A stretch of DNA of 64,000 nt, taken from Paenibacillus amylolyticus (GTDB taxonomy: Bacteria > Bacillota > Bacilli > Paenibacillales > Paenibacillaceae). The stretch covers positions 4,340,001-4,404,000 of the forward strand of contig NZ_CP121451.1 in NCBI RefSeq assembly GCF_029689945.1. The letters run 5' to 3'. The notes beneath the pieces are model-generated. The model searched no databases and was not told the origin of the DNA. It saw nothing but the letters and a program-made list of their open reading frames with translations. The translations under genes were made by a program, and so were the position numbers. Shown here in pieces: positions 1-7,471 of the stretch. The stretch's first letter is position 1, and each line of letters opens with the position of its first letter.

Positions 1-31
1 ATAGCGACTTCAATGGAAATACTTTTATCCT

Positions 32-472
32 TTATGACATTTCCAGATGCAATAGCGGGAACGGATTCCCAGAGCCATCGAATTCGGAGCGTCCGATCTG
101 AACAAACCCCATTTTGCTATAGAATTGCGCAGCTCCAGGGTTCTGTTCGTTGACATCCACCTTTAGATGGTGTCCTTTGATCTTGATGGTATGTTCAATT
201 AGCAGACGCCCAACTCCCTGTCCATGCTGACTTGGATCGACGAACAACATCTCAATAAAGTTATCCTGCAACCCGATAAAACCGACAGGCTGATGTTCTT
301 TATCTAGAGTTTCCCACACCTCGACTTGCCGTTCCTGTAATACCTTGCCTACCACATCCCGATAGAATTGAATGTGTTGCTCCTCCAAAAAGGTATGTGT
401 TGCTCGAACAGCTCTCTCCCAAATCTGAACCAGTCGTTCCTGATCTTGTTCCCGGTATGACACGATATGCAT
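32..472 (-). CDS. GNAT family N-acetyltransferase
   Basis: This 146-residue protein is a single GNAT domain, a fold that moves the acetyl group of acetyl-CoA to an amine. The acetyl-CoA pyrophosphate loop is visible as QHGQGVGRLL around residue 82, followed by the usual NPGAAQFYSKMGF motif near the C-terminus. Its length is normal for a stand-alone GNAT. The substrate cannot be read from sequence. It is transcribed leftward toward the window edge, and a MITE-like element begins about 20 bases upstream of its start, so that element may carry or disturb its promoter. Confidence 0.85.
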   Translation of the reverse strand: MHIVSYREQDQERLVQIWERAVRATHTFLEEQHIQFYRDVVGKVLQERQVEVWETLDKEHQPVGFIGLQDNFIEMLFVDPSQHGQGVGRLLIEHTIKIKGHHLKVDVNEQNPGAAQFYSKMGFVQIGRSEFDGSGNPFPLLHLEMS

Positions 473-494
473 CCCATTCTCTCCATTCTCTCTT

Positions 495-656
495 TAGGGC
501 GTGTCTCAAAACTCGCTGAAGTGCATCTTTCACCCCCTTTCGCCCCCGCTGCGTCACTTTCCCTTGACGTGCCCCGGCACGCCTGCAGAAAACTTTCTTG
601 CTTGGAACGAAAATTCGGCAAAATCTGCTCCCTTCGGAGTTTTCAGACACGCCCTA
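495..656. mobile_element. MITE-like element, copy 1
   Basis: This non-coding element of about 162 bp has terminal inverted repeats. The left end reads TAGGGCGTGTCTCAAAACTC, and the right end is its complement with one mismatch. A second copy with very similar sequence lies at 31865-32027 in the same orientation. Both copies are bounded by TA, which fits TA target duplication as in IS630/Tc1-type MITEs; that family assignment is inference. The interior contains a perfect small hairpin, CGTGCC-CC-GGCACG. Short reading frames inside it are not credible genes. Confidence 0.7.
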
Positions 657-667
657 ATTAACTTGAA

Positions 668-1036
668 TCACTGTTTCTGGCTTAGCTTTTCAATAGCCAG
701 TTTTTCCTCTGTTACGAAGAATATATCGTTCCCATTGTTGCTTTCATAGATAAAATCTCGAAGACTTTTGCTGGTATAACCGGAAAAATCACCGATGATC
801 GCAATTTTGGTCTGGTAATTGATGAACTTTTGCAACACTTCACCTGCCAACCGTGTTTTCAGATCAAAAAATACTTCACTGACAGCAGATTTGTTAACTA
901 TAATCCGATGACAATCGGCCTCATATCGAACCGTAGCCATAAGATCGATAGCGGATTGAACATCGGTAATTAATTGTTCATCAATCGTAACGTAAGCAAT
1001 AGATACTCCATTTTCGTTTATTTTTCTGATATTCAT
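668..1036 (-). CDS. DUF4180 domain-containing protein
   Basis: This 122-residue protein resembles the DUF4180 family, whose function is unknown. The family pattern is visible in the N-terminal beta strand with VSIAYV, the central FFDLKTRLAGE and the later IAIIGDFSGY and DFIYESNNG segments. I chose the ATG at 1036 because a GAGGGAG ribosome binding site sits correctly before it; the longer upstream extension has no family resemblance and runs into the neighbouring acetyltransferase. It lies 13 bases after that gene and may be cotranscribed with it. No catalytic residues can be named. Confidence 0.75.
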   Translation of the reverse strand: MNIRKINENGVSIAYVTIDEQLITDVQSAIDLMATVRYEADCHRIIVNKSAVSEVFFDLKTRLAGEVLQKFINYQTKIAIIGDFSGYTSKSLRDFIYESNNGNDIFFVTEEKLAIEKLSQKQ

Positions 1037-1049
1037 GTCTTTTTCTCCC

Positions 1050-1471
1050 TCATTCCTTATATTGTAGAACCCAATATCTTGATCCAGGCTCACCTTCTTC
1101 GACGACAGCCTTCCAACCTTGCTTTTTATAAAATGTGAGTGCTTTATCATTATCAGAGACACATTTTAATGTGACTGGCGTTCCCAATACGGCCACGGAT
1201 TGCTGGAGTAACTGTTTTCCCACCCCTTTGCCGGCAGCACTCGGGTGCACAAACAGATTATGAATAAAGCGGTCAGGTACATATAGTGACGCAAATCCAA
1301 GCACTTGATTGTTTTCCTCTGCCAAAAGAATCTGTTCTTCCGATGTATCCCGGTCAAAATCGTCTAGTCTCATCTCATCGGCATCGGCCCAGTGAAAGCT
1401 CTCCGCCGGGAATCCAGATAAATATGTCTTAATTGTGGATAGTCTGCAATACTCGCTTCTCTAATGATCAT
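1050..1471 (-). pseudogene. GNAT family N-acetyltransferase, frameshifted
   Basis: The C-terminal 107 residues form a clear GNAT domain with the acetyl-CoA loop AAGKGVGKQL and the late NDKALTFYKKQGW motif. The missing N-terminus lies just upstream in another frame, starting MIIREASIADYPQLRHIYLDS from an ATG at 1471 with a GGGG box before it. The frames meet near 1402-1410, where one extra G in the CGGCGG run would restore SRRESFHWADADEM. A one-base deletion, real or from sequencing error, therefore breaks an otherwise normal gene of about 140 residues. The substrate is unknown. Confidence 0.7.
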
Positions 1472-1510
1472 CCGATCAATCCCCGTTTCTCTGTTTCATC
1501 CATGTCGTTG

Positions 1511-2092
1511 TTATCTGGAGCCGACCTTTACCATTTGTTTGGCCTGCACACGACCTGCCTGTAACAAGTCATCACTGAACTTCGCATCACTAACTGCCCG
1601 TGCCAGTGCAACGGTACCTACCATACTGCTTACCAACGCATAACCATCAGCTGTATTCATGCCAGCCATCGTTGTAATAAACGCGATAAAACGTTGCAAC
1701 TCCTGCGTGTAAGCTTGTCGAATATCCTCCGATAGTTGGGAGATCTCTCCCGATAAAGCGGGTAAGATACAACCGACTTCCGTCTGATCTCGATGCAGGG
1801 AACTTAAATAAAAATCAATGACAGCTTCAATCGAGGTCTGCTCTTCCTCTTTGTTTTTGTCTGCAATTTTCTGCAGCATTTCAATGGTGTCACTAATGGC
1901 GAAATGACAGGTCTCCATCACAAGCTGATCCTTATTATCAAAATGGGAGTAAAATCCCCCATGTGTCAGTCCAGCACCTTTCATAATATGTGGGAGACTA
2001 ATACTCCGCACGCCGTGGGTTCGAAATGCTTTGGCTGCGCTGGTAATAATATGGTTCCGAACTTTGAGTTTGTGCCCTTTCGGATAAGGCAT
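1511..2092 (-). CDS. TetR/AcrR family transcriptional regulator
   Basis: This 193-residue regulator has an N-terminal TetR helix-turn-helix (AKAFRTHGVRSIS..HIMKGAGLTHGGFYSHFDNKDQL, residues about 20-60) and a helical ligand domain with a cysteine at EVGCILPAL. The ATG at 2092 has AAAGGGGAG at good spacing; the GTG nine bases upstream touches that site and is unlikely to be used. It is divergent from the flavoprotein at 2290. Near-identical AT-rich sites occur in both promoters, so it probably represses itself and its neighbour. The inducer is unknown. Confidence 0.85.
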   Translation of the reverse strand: MPYPKGHKLKVRNHIITSAAKAFRTHGVRSISLPHIMKGAGLTHGGFYSHFDNKDQLVMETCHFAISDTIEMLQKIADKNKEEEQTSIEAVIDFYLSSLHRDQTEVGCILPALSGEISQLSEDIRQAYTQELQRFIAFITTMAGMNTADGYALVSSMVGTVALARAVSDAKFSDDLLQAGRVQAKQMVKVGSR

Positions 2093-2137
2093 CCTGCTCA
2101 CTCCCCTTTGTAAAGGTCTGTAGTTAATGTTTTTTAA

Positions 2138-2158
2138 AATATTATAGTTATCATATTA
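2138..2158 (-). promoter_or_regulatory. Putative TetR operator upstream of the tetR gene
   Basis: Read on the minus strand this site is ATATGATAACTATAATAT. It matches the left part of the site at 2231-2253 on the plus strand except for one base. It lies upstream of the TetR gene at 2092. Two matching sites in one divergent intergenic region point to autoregulation; this is inference. Confidence 0.55.
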
Positions 2159-2230
2159 TTTAATGTCAATTCATACTATCCGTATCCTCAGCAAAGGTGG
2201 AGTGACTAGAAATGGAGTATTGACCCCTTT

Positions 2231-2270
2231 AAAATATGATGACTATAATATATTATGATCATCATATTTT
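2231..2270 (+). promoter_or_regulatory. Putative TetR operator and promoter of the divergent flavoprotein
   Basis: A perfect 12-bp inverted repeat, AAAATATGATGA and TCATCATATTTT, flanks an AT-rich centre with a TATAAT-like sequence. It ends 19 bases before the start codon at 2290 and contains the same core as the site in front of the TetR gene. A bound repressor here would block the promoter. Confidence 0.6.
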
Positions 2271-2289
2271 AAATTTGGAGGTACCCATC

Positions 2290-3674
2290 ATGTATTCATT
2301 AGAAGTCGTAGACACGCTGGTCATTGGATCAGGGCCAGGCGGTTATGTCGCCGCTTTACGTTCGTCACAACTGGGCATGACAACAGCCATTGTGGAGCGC
2401 CAACAGATCGGAGGTGTCTGTACGCATGTAGGCTGTATTCCTTCCAAAGCGCTCATTGCTGAAGCAGAGCGTCTTCATATGCGCAGACAATGGGGAACTG
2501 TTGACGGCGCTTCTTCTTTCAGGAGGCCCAGGTGTTCAAGCAGGCTGTGGTGGATAAGCAGTCTGGAGGTGTTCGGTTTTTGCTTAAAACGGCGGGTGTG
2601 ACTGTTATTGAAGGAGAAGCAAGCTTGATTGATGCACATATCGCTGAAATATATCACGCTGAACAGAATACGCGTCGAATAGGCTTTAAGCATCTCATCC
2701 TGGCAACCGGTTCCCGTCCGATTGAAATAAACTCTCTTCCTTACGGCGGACGGATTCTCTCTTCCACTGAGGCGCTATCGCTGCCCGACATTCCAAAGAG
2801 TCTCGTTGTGGTTGGCGGCGGTTATATTGGCGTGGAACTGGGTCAGATGTTTGCGAGATTTGGAACTAACGTTACGATGCTCGAGGGCGGTGAACAGATT
2901 TTGCCCGGATTCGAAGCAGAGCTTGTTGCACCTGTCGTTCGTCAACTGAAAAAGGACGGGATAACCATCTTAACCGAAGCTAAGGTTACAGGAGCAGAAC
3001 AAAATACGAGTCATATCGATCTCCACTATATGCGTCAGCATGAACACCATGTTGTTCAAGCTGAATATGCATTAATTACGGTAGGCAGAAAACCGAACAC
3101 AGATGGAGCCTTGGGTCTTGAACATATAGGTCTGTCCCCTACTCCACAAGGCTTGATTGAGATTGACGAACAGTGCAGAACATCCATCCCGCATATCTAT
3201 GCCATTGGAGATATTGTTCAAGGCCCTGCTTTGGCTCATAAAGCTTCCTATGAAGCAAAAATTGCAGCAGAAGCGATCGCAGGCAAACCCTCTGTCATCG
3301 ACTACAAAGCTATTCCGCTCGTTGTGTTCTCTCACCCGGAGATTACGAGCGTTGGGCTTAGCGAAACGGCATGTAAGCAAAAATCAATTCCTGTTGTCGT
3401 TGGCAAATCTGTTTTCTCTATTAACGGCCGTGCACTGGCTCTGAAGGAAACCGAAGGATATGTCAAAATCGTTGCTCACGCTGAGTCTGGCCTTGTACTG
3501 GGTGCACAGATTGTCGGGACTGAAGCATCTACTCTTATATCTGAGCTTTCCCTTGCGATTGAGATGGGAGCAACAGTAGAAGATATAGCCATGACCATTC
3601 ATCCGCATCCAACGCTAGGCGAAATCATCATGGAGGCTGCAGAACAGGCCCATCAGAGAATGGAAAAAAAGTAA
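2290..3674 (+). pseudogene. Dihydrolipoyl dehydrogenase-like FAD disulfide oxidoreductase, frameshifted
   Basis: When repaired, this encodes about 461 residues of a class I pyridine-nucleotide disulfide oxidoreductase. The FAD-binding [10 protein letters not shown] is at the N-terminus, the redox disulfide is [13 protein letters not shown], a second nucleotide fold VVVGGGYIGVELG lies mid-protein, and the C-terminal HPHPTLGE carries the catalytic His and Glu. These features fit dihydrolipoamide dehydrogenase. No 2-oxoacid dehydrogenase genes are nearby, so the partner is unknown. Two frames meet near 2511-2520; one added T gives [14 protein letters not shown]. The start is supported by GGAGG at 2277-2281. 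Confidence 0.75.
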
Positions 3675-3759
3675 CCGGAGGTCGTTTGATTACGTTTGGA
3701 AAGTTGTATGTGAACGAATTCATATCATAAAGAGAGTAATAAGATAGGGAGAGATTATC

Positions 3760-3981
3760 TTGAAGTCTAAATGGAGACTATATATCGTCATAACTTTGAT
3801 CATTATTTTGGCAGGCGGTTTGTTGATCACGAAGGGTACAGACGCCGTGAGTCAGGCCAATCTGCGTATGACGCGGGAAAAAGGCCAATCAGATCTAAGT
3901 ATGTTTCTGATCCGGATCTCTATTCCAACAAGCACAGATTTGCTTCCGGGAATGACTGCGGAGGTGCAGCTCGGATTTTAA
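3760..3981 (+). pseudogene. Remnant of an HlyD-type membrane-fusion protein
   Basis: This short frame starts with TTG after AGGGAGAG and encodes 73 residues. It has one N-terminal membrane segment (LYIVITLIIILAGGLL) and a C-terminal ISIPTSTDLLPGMTAEVQLGF that resembles the end of HlyD/RND adaptor proteins. The biotinyl-lipoyl and hairpin parts expected between them are absent, so it looks like an internally deleted relic. Its 3' end overlaps the broken end of the convergent dehydratase fragment, marking a deletion scar. A genuine small membrane protein is possible but less likely. Confidence 0.5.
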
Positions 3982-4129
3982 AACTCTTTGCTCGTTGGAA
4001 GGACTCCAGTTTGAAAAAGTATCTTCTATTCAAGTCTCCTAGATAGAACGACTCTTCAAGTGGTGTTTTCTGCAAATGATTCTTGATTCGCTCGTATGCG
4101 TGTAACACATGTTTATAGCTAAGAGTCAT
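3976..4129 (-). pseudogene. N-terminal fragment of a threonine-dehydratase-like (EutB-like) enzyme
   Basis: From the ATG at 4129, with GAGGG before it, about 50 residues match the start of PLP-dependent serine/threonine dehydratases: AYERIKNHLQKTPLEESFYL, then FFKLESFQRAKSFKIR, which contains the PLP-binding lysine. Similarity stops right after SFKIR, where the HlyD-like relic begins. The gene follows the ornithine-cyclodeaminase-like gene by 13 bases, matching the EutC-EutB pairing often annotated in ectoine use. The enzyme must be inactive because nearly all of the catalytic domain is gone. Confidence 0.65.
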
Positions 4130-4142
4130 TTCATTTTTTCCC

Positions 4143-5147
4143 TCAGAAGTTAATTTTAACGCCGAGATTTCGTTGCTCCGCCATCTGTAACGCCAATTTC
4201 GCTGCATATATATCCAGAATCGCCATACCTGTTGCATCAAAAATGGTAATTTCTTCGTTAGAGGTTCTTCCCTCAATCTTCCCTACAATTAAATCGCCGA
4301 TCTCGCCGCATATATGGCTTTCTGTAATCTTGCCTTCTTTGAGTGGTATCTCAATCTCGCCGACTTGAATACAGTGCTCCCGATCATCTACATATAGGCG
4401 GGCTTGTGACATCACGTTGGAATCAATCTCCTGTTTCCCTGCCATATCTGCACCTATGCAAGATAGGTGTGTTCCTGGTTTTACCCATTCTTTCTTAATG
4501 ATTGGCGTTCTTGATGATGTTACGGTGATGATTATATCACTGCTTTTTACGGCTTCTTCTAGCGATTTCGCTGCTTCAAACTTGACGTTCTCTACGTTCA
4601 TCCCAAATTCAGATTGAAGTCTCTGTGGTAGTGAGTTAACCAAAGATCTCAGCTTCTCCTGGTCCCTGGCGGCGACACAAACCGTTTTCAAGTTCGAAAG
4701 CGCAGATAAGGCGCAGGCAATCTGAAAGATCGCCTGGTTTCCAGATCCTACGACAAGCAGAGTTTCAGAATCCTGTCTCGCCAGATATTTTGCTCCAATC
4801 GCTCCCGAAGCGCCTGTACGTATGCCTGTAATGTAGGATGCCTCGGTGATTCCCATTGGTCTGCCTGTTTCAGCATCGAATACGGTTATGAGTCCCGTTA
4901 AAGTGGGTAGTTGCTTCGCTTCATTCTCCGCAAACCATGTGATCGTTTTATGCCCAAATACCTTATCGCGTTTCAGATACCCTGATTTAATGTCCATATC
5001 TGCCTTGCCTGGAACAAAATCATAAAAGATGGTTGGCCAAATCTCTGTATTATTTTCACTTTTGGCTGTATACACCGTTTCAACGAGATGTATAACTTTT
5101 GCAACATTCAACCCTTGTCTGATATCGTTATTACTTAAAAATCGCAT
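4143..5147 (-). CDS. Ornithine cyclodeaminase / mu-crystallin family protein (EutC-like)
   Basis: This 334-residue enzyme belongs to the ornithine cyclodeaminase/alanine dehydrogenase family. Its NAD(P)-binding fold begins at LLVVGSGNQAIFQI, and ASYITGIRTGASGAIGAKYLA is the family signature before it. The start at 5147 is set by a strong GGAGGAGG site. A truncated threonine-dehydratase gene follows at once, so the original pair may have served hydroxyectoine or another amino-acid-like compound; activities in this family range from ornithine to imino acids and cannot be fixed here. A terminator-like hairpin sits in its leader. Confidence 0.8.
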   Translation of the reverse strand: MRFLSNNDIRQGLNVAKVIHLVETVYTAKSENNTEIWPTIFYDFVPGKADMDIKSGYLKRDKVFGHKTITWFAENEAKQLPTLTGLITVFDAETGRPMGITEASYITGIRTGASGAIGAKYLARQDSETLLVVGSGNQAIFQIACALSALSNLKTVCVAARDQEKLRSLVNSLPQRLQSEFGMNVENVKFEAAKSLEEAVKSSDIIITVTSSRTPIIKKEWVKPGTHLSCIGADMAGKQEIDSNVMSQARLYVDDREHCIQVGEIEIPLKEGKITESHICGEIGDLIVGKIEGRTSNEEITIFDATGMAILDIYAAKLALQMAEQRNLGVKINF

Positions 5148-5169
5148 CGGATATACCTCCTCCATCATC

Positions 5170-5235
5170 AAAAAAGCATTGAATCTCATCCCTCCTACAT
5201 GACGTAGGCCCTAGTGGGGAGTGAGACTCAATGCT
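5170..5235 (-). terminator. Terminator-like hairpin in the leader of the cyclodeaminase gene
   Basis: On the minus strand a long imperfect hairpin is visible, with arms at 5216-5235 and 5175-5195 and an inner CCTAC/GTAGG stem. Six Ts follow it. It ends only about 20 bases before the start codon at 5147, which leaves no room for a promoter after it. It may end transcripts from the LysR gene, or act as an attenuator for the cyclodeaminase gene. A second small hairpin, GTTTTTA-TAAAAAC, lies upstream at about 5242-5263. I do not recognise a riboswitch class. Confidence 0.5.
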
Positions 5236-5399
5236 TTAATCGTTTTTACCCGGGGATAAAAACAAGCATGATATCAAATTTGTATTTTATTTTAGCTGAA
5301 TTTGGTTGGGAATACAATGTAAATCTCCAGCTTCAAGAATGTTCCCACTTCATTAGGCATTAGATGATCTATTCATATCAATAAAAGGCTCACGCTGGA

Positions 5400-6314
5400 T
5401 TAATTCAACGAAGAACCTTTTGGATTTTGCACGAGGTTAGCCAGCTTGGTTGTAAACTCTTCGACCATGTTAGAGAGCGGTTCATCTGTTCGTGTGATTC
5501 TTCCCAAGATGGCTTTCTCAGAGCTGAATTGTTGCAAAGGAACTGTTGCTAATTGTTCACGATAGGTGGAAGACAACGCATTTAATATAAAATCTGGAGC
5601 AATCGTTATGGCATTGCCATGAACAATCATTTGGCACAATGCATCCATATTATTCGTGATCAAGGCAATACGGTTGGTATGATTAGTGGACATTAACGTA
5701 TGAGCGATATTTTCAATATGTTCATCTTTGTATAGGACAAATACTTCATTATGCAAGTCTTCAGGCGAGATTGTTTTGAAAAATCGTAATGACGAACGGT
5801 TGTTCATGATCAACACTGCGCTGCCTTTGACGATGGGAACCCATTCGTACAAATCGTCCTGTTGGCTTTTATTATATGAGAGCAGTCCCATGTGTGCATA
5901 ACCTTCTTGAACATGTTTCATCACCGTTAGCGTATCTCCTTCAATCATCTGAACTTTGAGTGTGGGATATGTATCCATCAGCTCCAGCATGGTCTGCACC
6001 ACTTGAGGAACAAAACCAGGAATGGTGGAGATCGTGATGTACTCTAAGGATTCGTCCTTGAAATTGAGCAATGCACTCTGCATATTTTCAATATTTTTGA
6101 GGACGGCTGCCGCATGTTGCAGAACAAGCTCTCCTTCTGCTGTGGGTACGACTCCCTTTTTGGTACGGTAAAAAATAACGGTATCCATCTCTTCTTCCAA
6201 TTGTTTAATGGACTGACTGATCGTTGGCACGGTGAGATGATGCGCGCTCGCGGCCTTCGTGAATGATCCCCACTGCGCAGCAGATAATAAATATTGCAAC
6301 TGTGAAATATTCAT
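5400..6314 (-). CDS. LysR family transcriptional regulator
   Basis: This 304-residue protein has the LysR winged helix-turn-helix at residues 1-60 (QLQYLLSAAQWGSFTKAASAHHLTVPTISQSIKQLE) and a substrate-binding domain from about residue 90. Its length is typical. It reads leftward toward the cyclodeaminase gene and is divergent from the esterase at 6413, so either could be a target. AGAGGG precedes the ATG. The AT-rich 6315-6412 region contains ATATTTAAATAT, a possible binding palindrome. The effector is unknown. Confidence 0.88.
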   Translation of the reverse strand: MNISQLQYLLSAAQWGSFTKAASAHHLTVPTISQSIKQLEEEMDTVIFYRTKKGVVPTAEGELVLQHAAAVLKNIENMQSALLNFKDESLEYITISTIPGFVPQVVQTMLELMDTYPTLKVQMIEGDTLTVMKHVQEGYAHMGLLSYNKSQQDDLYEWVPIVKGSAVLIMNNRSSLRFFKTISPEDLHNEVFVLYKDEHIENIAHTLMSTNHTNRIALITNNMDALCQMIVHGNAITIAPDFILNALSSTYREQLATVPLQQFSSEKAILGRITRTDEPLSNMVEEFTTKLANLVQNPKGSSLN

Positions 6315-6412
6315 CTCATCCCTCTTATTCTTAAAATAATATTTATGATACTAAATTATATTTAAATATATTTTATGTTTGTATTCAAGTATTCTTTATA
6401 TAGGAGGTTGAT

Positions 6413-7306
6413 ATGATGCGGAGTATACGAAGTTTCTTAGTCGAATTGTTGCTGAGAATGACCAAACAGAAGCTTGATGTGAATGAGTTTATGGAGAAAC
6501 GCGGAAAGAGTAACAGCTTGCCCTATGAAATACCTGCCAAACTTAAGCAGAAGTATAATATCACCAAAGAACACAGTCTCCCCGTAGACACATATATGCT
6601 AAAATCCAAATTTCGTTCGGGCGAACGAATTGTTCTGTATTTGCCCGGTGGAGGATATGTTGAGCAACCGCTAACATGGCACTGGCATTTTTTACACAAC
6701 TTAACGGAACAACTACATTGCACGGTGTATGCGCCAATCTACCCGAAAGCACCGAATTATCAGTACATGGATGCCATTGAGAGTGTTCGTAGGGTATATG
6801 AGCATGTATTAAAAATAACTGAACCGGAAAATATCGTCATTATGGGCGATTCTGCTGGCGGTGGTCTTTCATTGGCTTTTGCGCAATATTTATTAGAACA
6901 AGGATTGCCACAGCCCAAGGACATTATTCTGTTATCTCCATGGCTGGATATTACATTAAGCAACCCGGAAGTAATCACCATGATCGATCAAGAACCGATG
7001 TTGAACTGGGACATGCTGGTTGAGTCTGGGAAAAGGTATGCAGGTGAAACCCCGCGCTCACACTACTTGCTCAGCCCGATTCATGGGGAAATTAAAAGCT
7101 TGGGTAAAATTTCACTGTTTATAGGAACACATGAATTATTCCTTCCGGATGCCCGGAAATTCAAAGAAAAAGCGATCCGGCAATCGGTTGATATTAACTA
7201 TTTCGAGTATCCCAAAATGAATCATGTCTTCCCCGTATTTCCTATACCCGAAGCCAAAAAGGCGCTTAAACAGATTGTGGATATTATCCAGAGTCAAGAT
7301 AAATAG
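6413..7306 (+). CDS. Alpha/beta hydrolase, hormone-sensitive-lipase-type esterase
   Basis: About 297 residues of an alpha/beta-hydrolase esterase. LPGGGYV provides the oxyanion-hole motif of the HSL group, GDSAGGG holds the nucleophilic serine, and the C-terminal NHVFP supplies the histidine; the acid is probably the aspartate or glutamate in the preceding GTHELFLPDA region. It should hydrolyse short acyl esters in the cytoplasm. AGGAGG lies 5 bases before the ATG at 6413 and 8 before a second ATG at 6416, so the second may be the true start. It is divergent from LysR and ends at a bidirectional terminator. Confidence 0.85.
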   Translation: MMRSIRSFLVELLLRMTKQKLDVNEFMEKRGKSNSLPYEIPAKLKQKYNITKEHSLPVDTYMLKSKFRSGERIVLYLPGGGYVEQPLTWHWHFLHNLTEQLHCTVYAPIYPKAPNYQYMDAIESVRRVYEHVLKITEPENIVIMGDSAGGGLSLAFAQYLLEQGLPQPKDIILLSPWLDITLSNPEVITMIDQEPMLNWDMLVESGKRYAGETPRSHYLLSPIHGEIKSLGKISLFIGTHELFLPDARKFKEKAIRQSVDINYFEYPKMNHVFPVFPIPEAKKALKQIVDIIQSQDK

Positions 7307-7394
7307 GAGCGATAGCGTAAGAAGTGTATTGTAGATATCAGTAAACTGCAACTGAATAATACAAACTAAAAGACATAGATATAAAGAACACAGA

Positions 7395-7418
7395 AAAAGC
7401 CGCATTACAGCGGCTTTT
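7395..7418. terminator. Bidirectional intrinsic terminator
   Basis: The stem AAAAGCCGC pairs with GCGGCTTTT across a six-base loop, with A and T runs on either side. It lies between the esterase on the plus strand and the glucanase on the minus strand and can serve both. Confidence 0.8.
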
Positions 7419-7471
7419 CTTGAAGTTCAGTGGTGCATTGACAAAATCCGCCTTAACGGCATGAATAAACT

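Noticed and set aside
3920..4276. A single 118-codon minus-strand gene over this span
   Set aside because: Its first 49 codons run antisense in frame to the end of the cyclodeaminase gene and have no ribosome binding site; only the part from 4129 down is dehydratase-like, and it ends at a deletion scar.
5148..5300. A known riboswitch or T-box in the cyclodeaminase leader
   Set aside because: I could not find the conserved T-box sequence or the core of any riboswitch class I know, so it is reported only as an unassigned structured leader.
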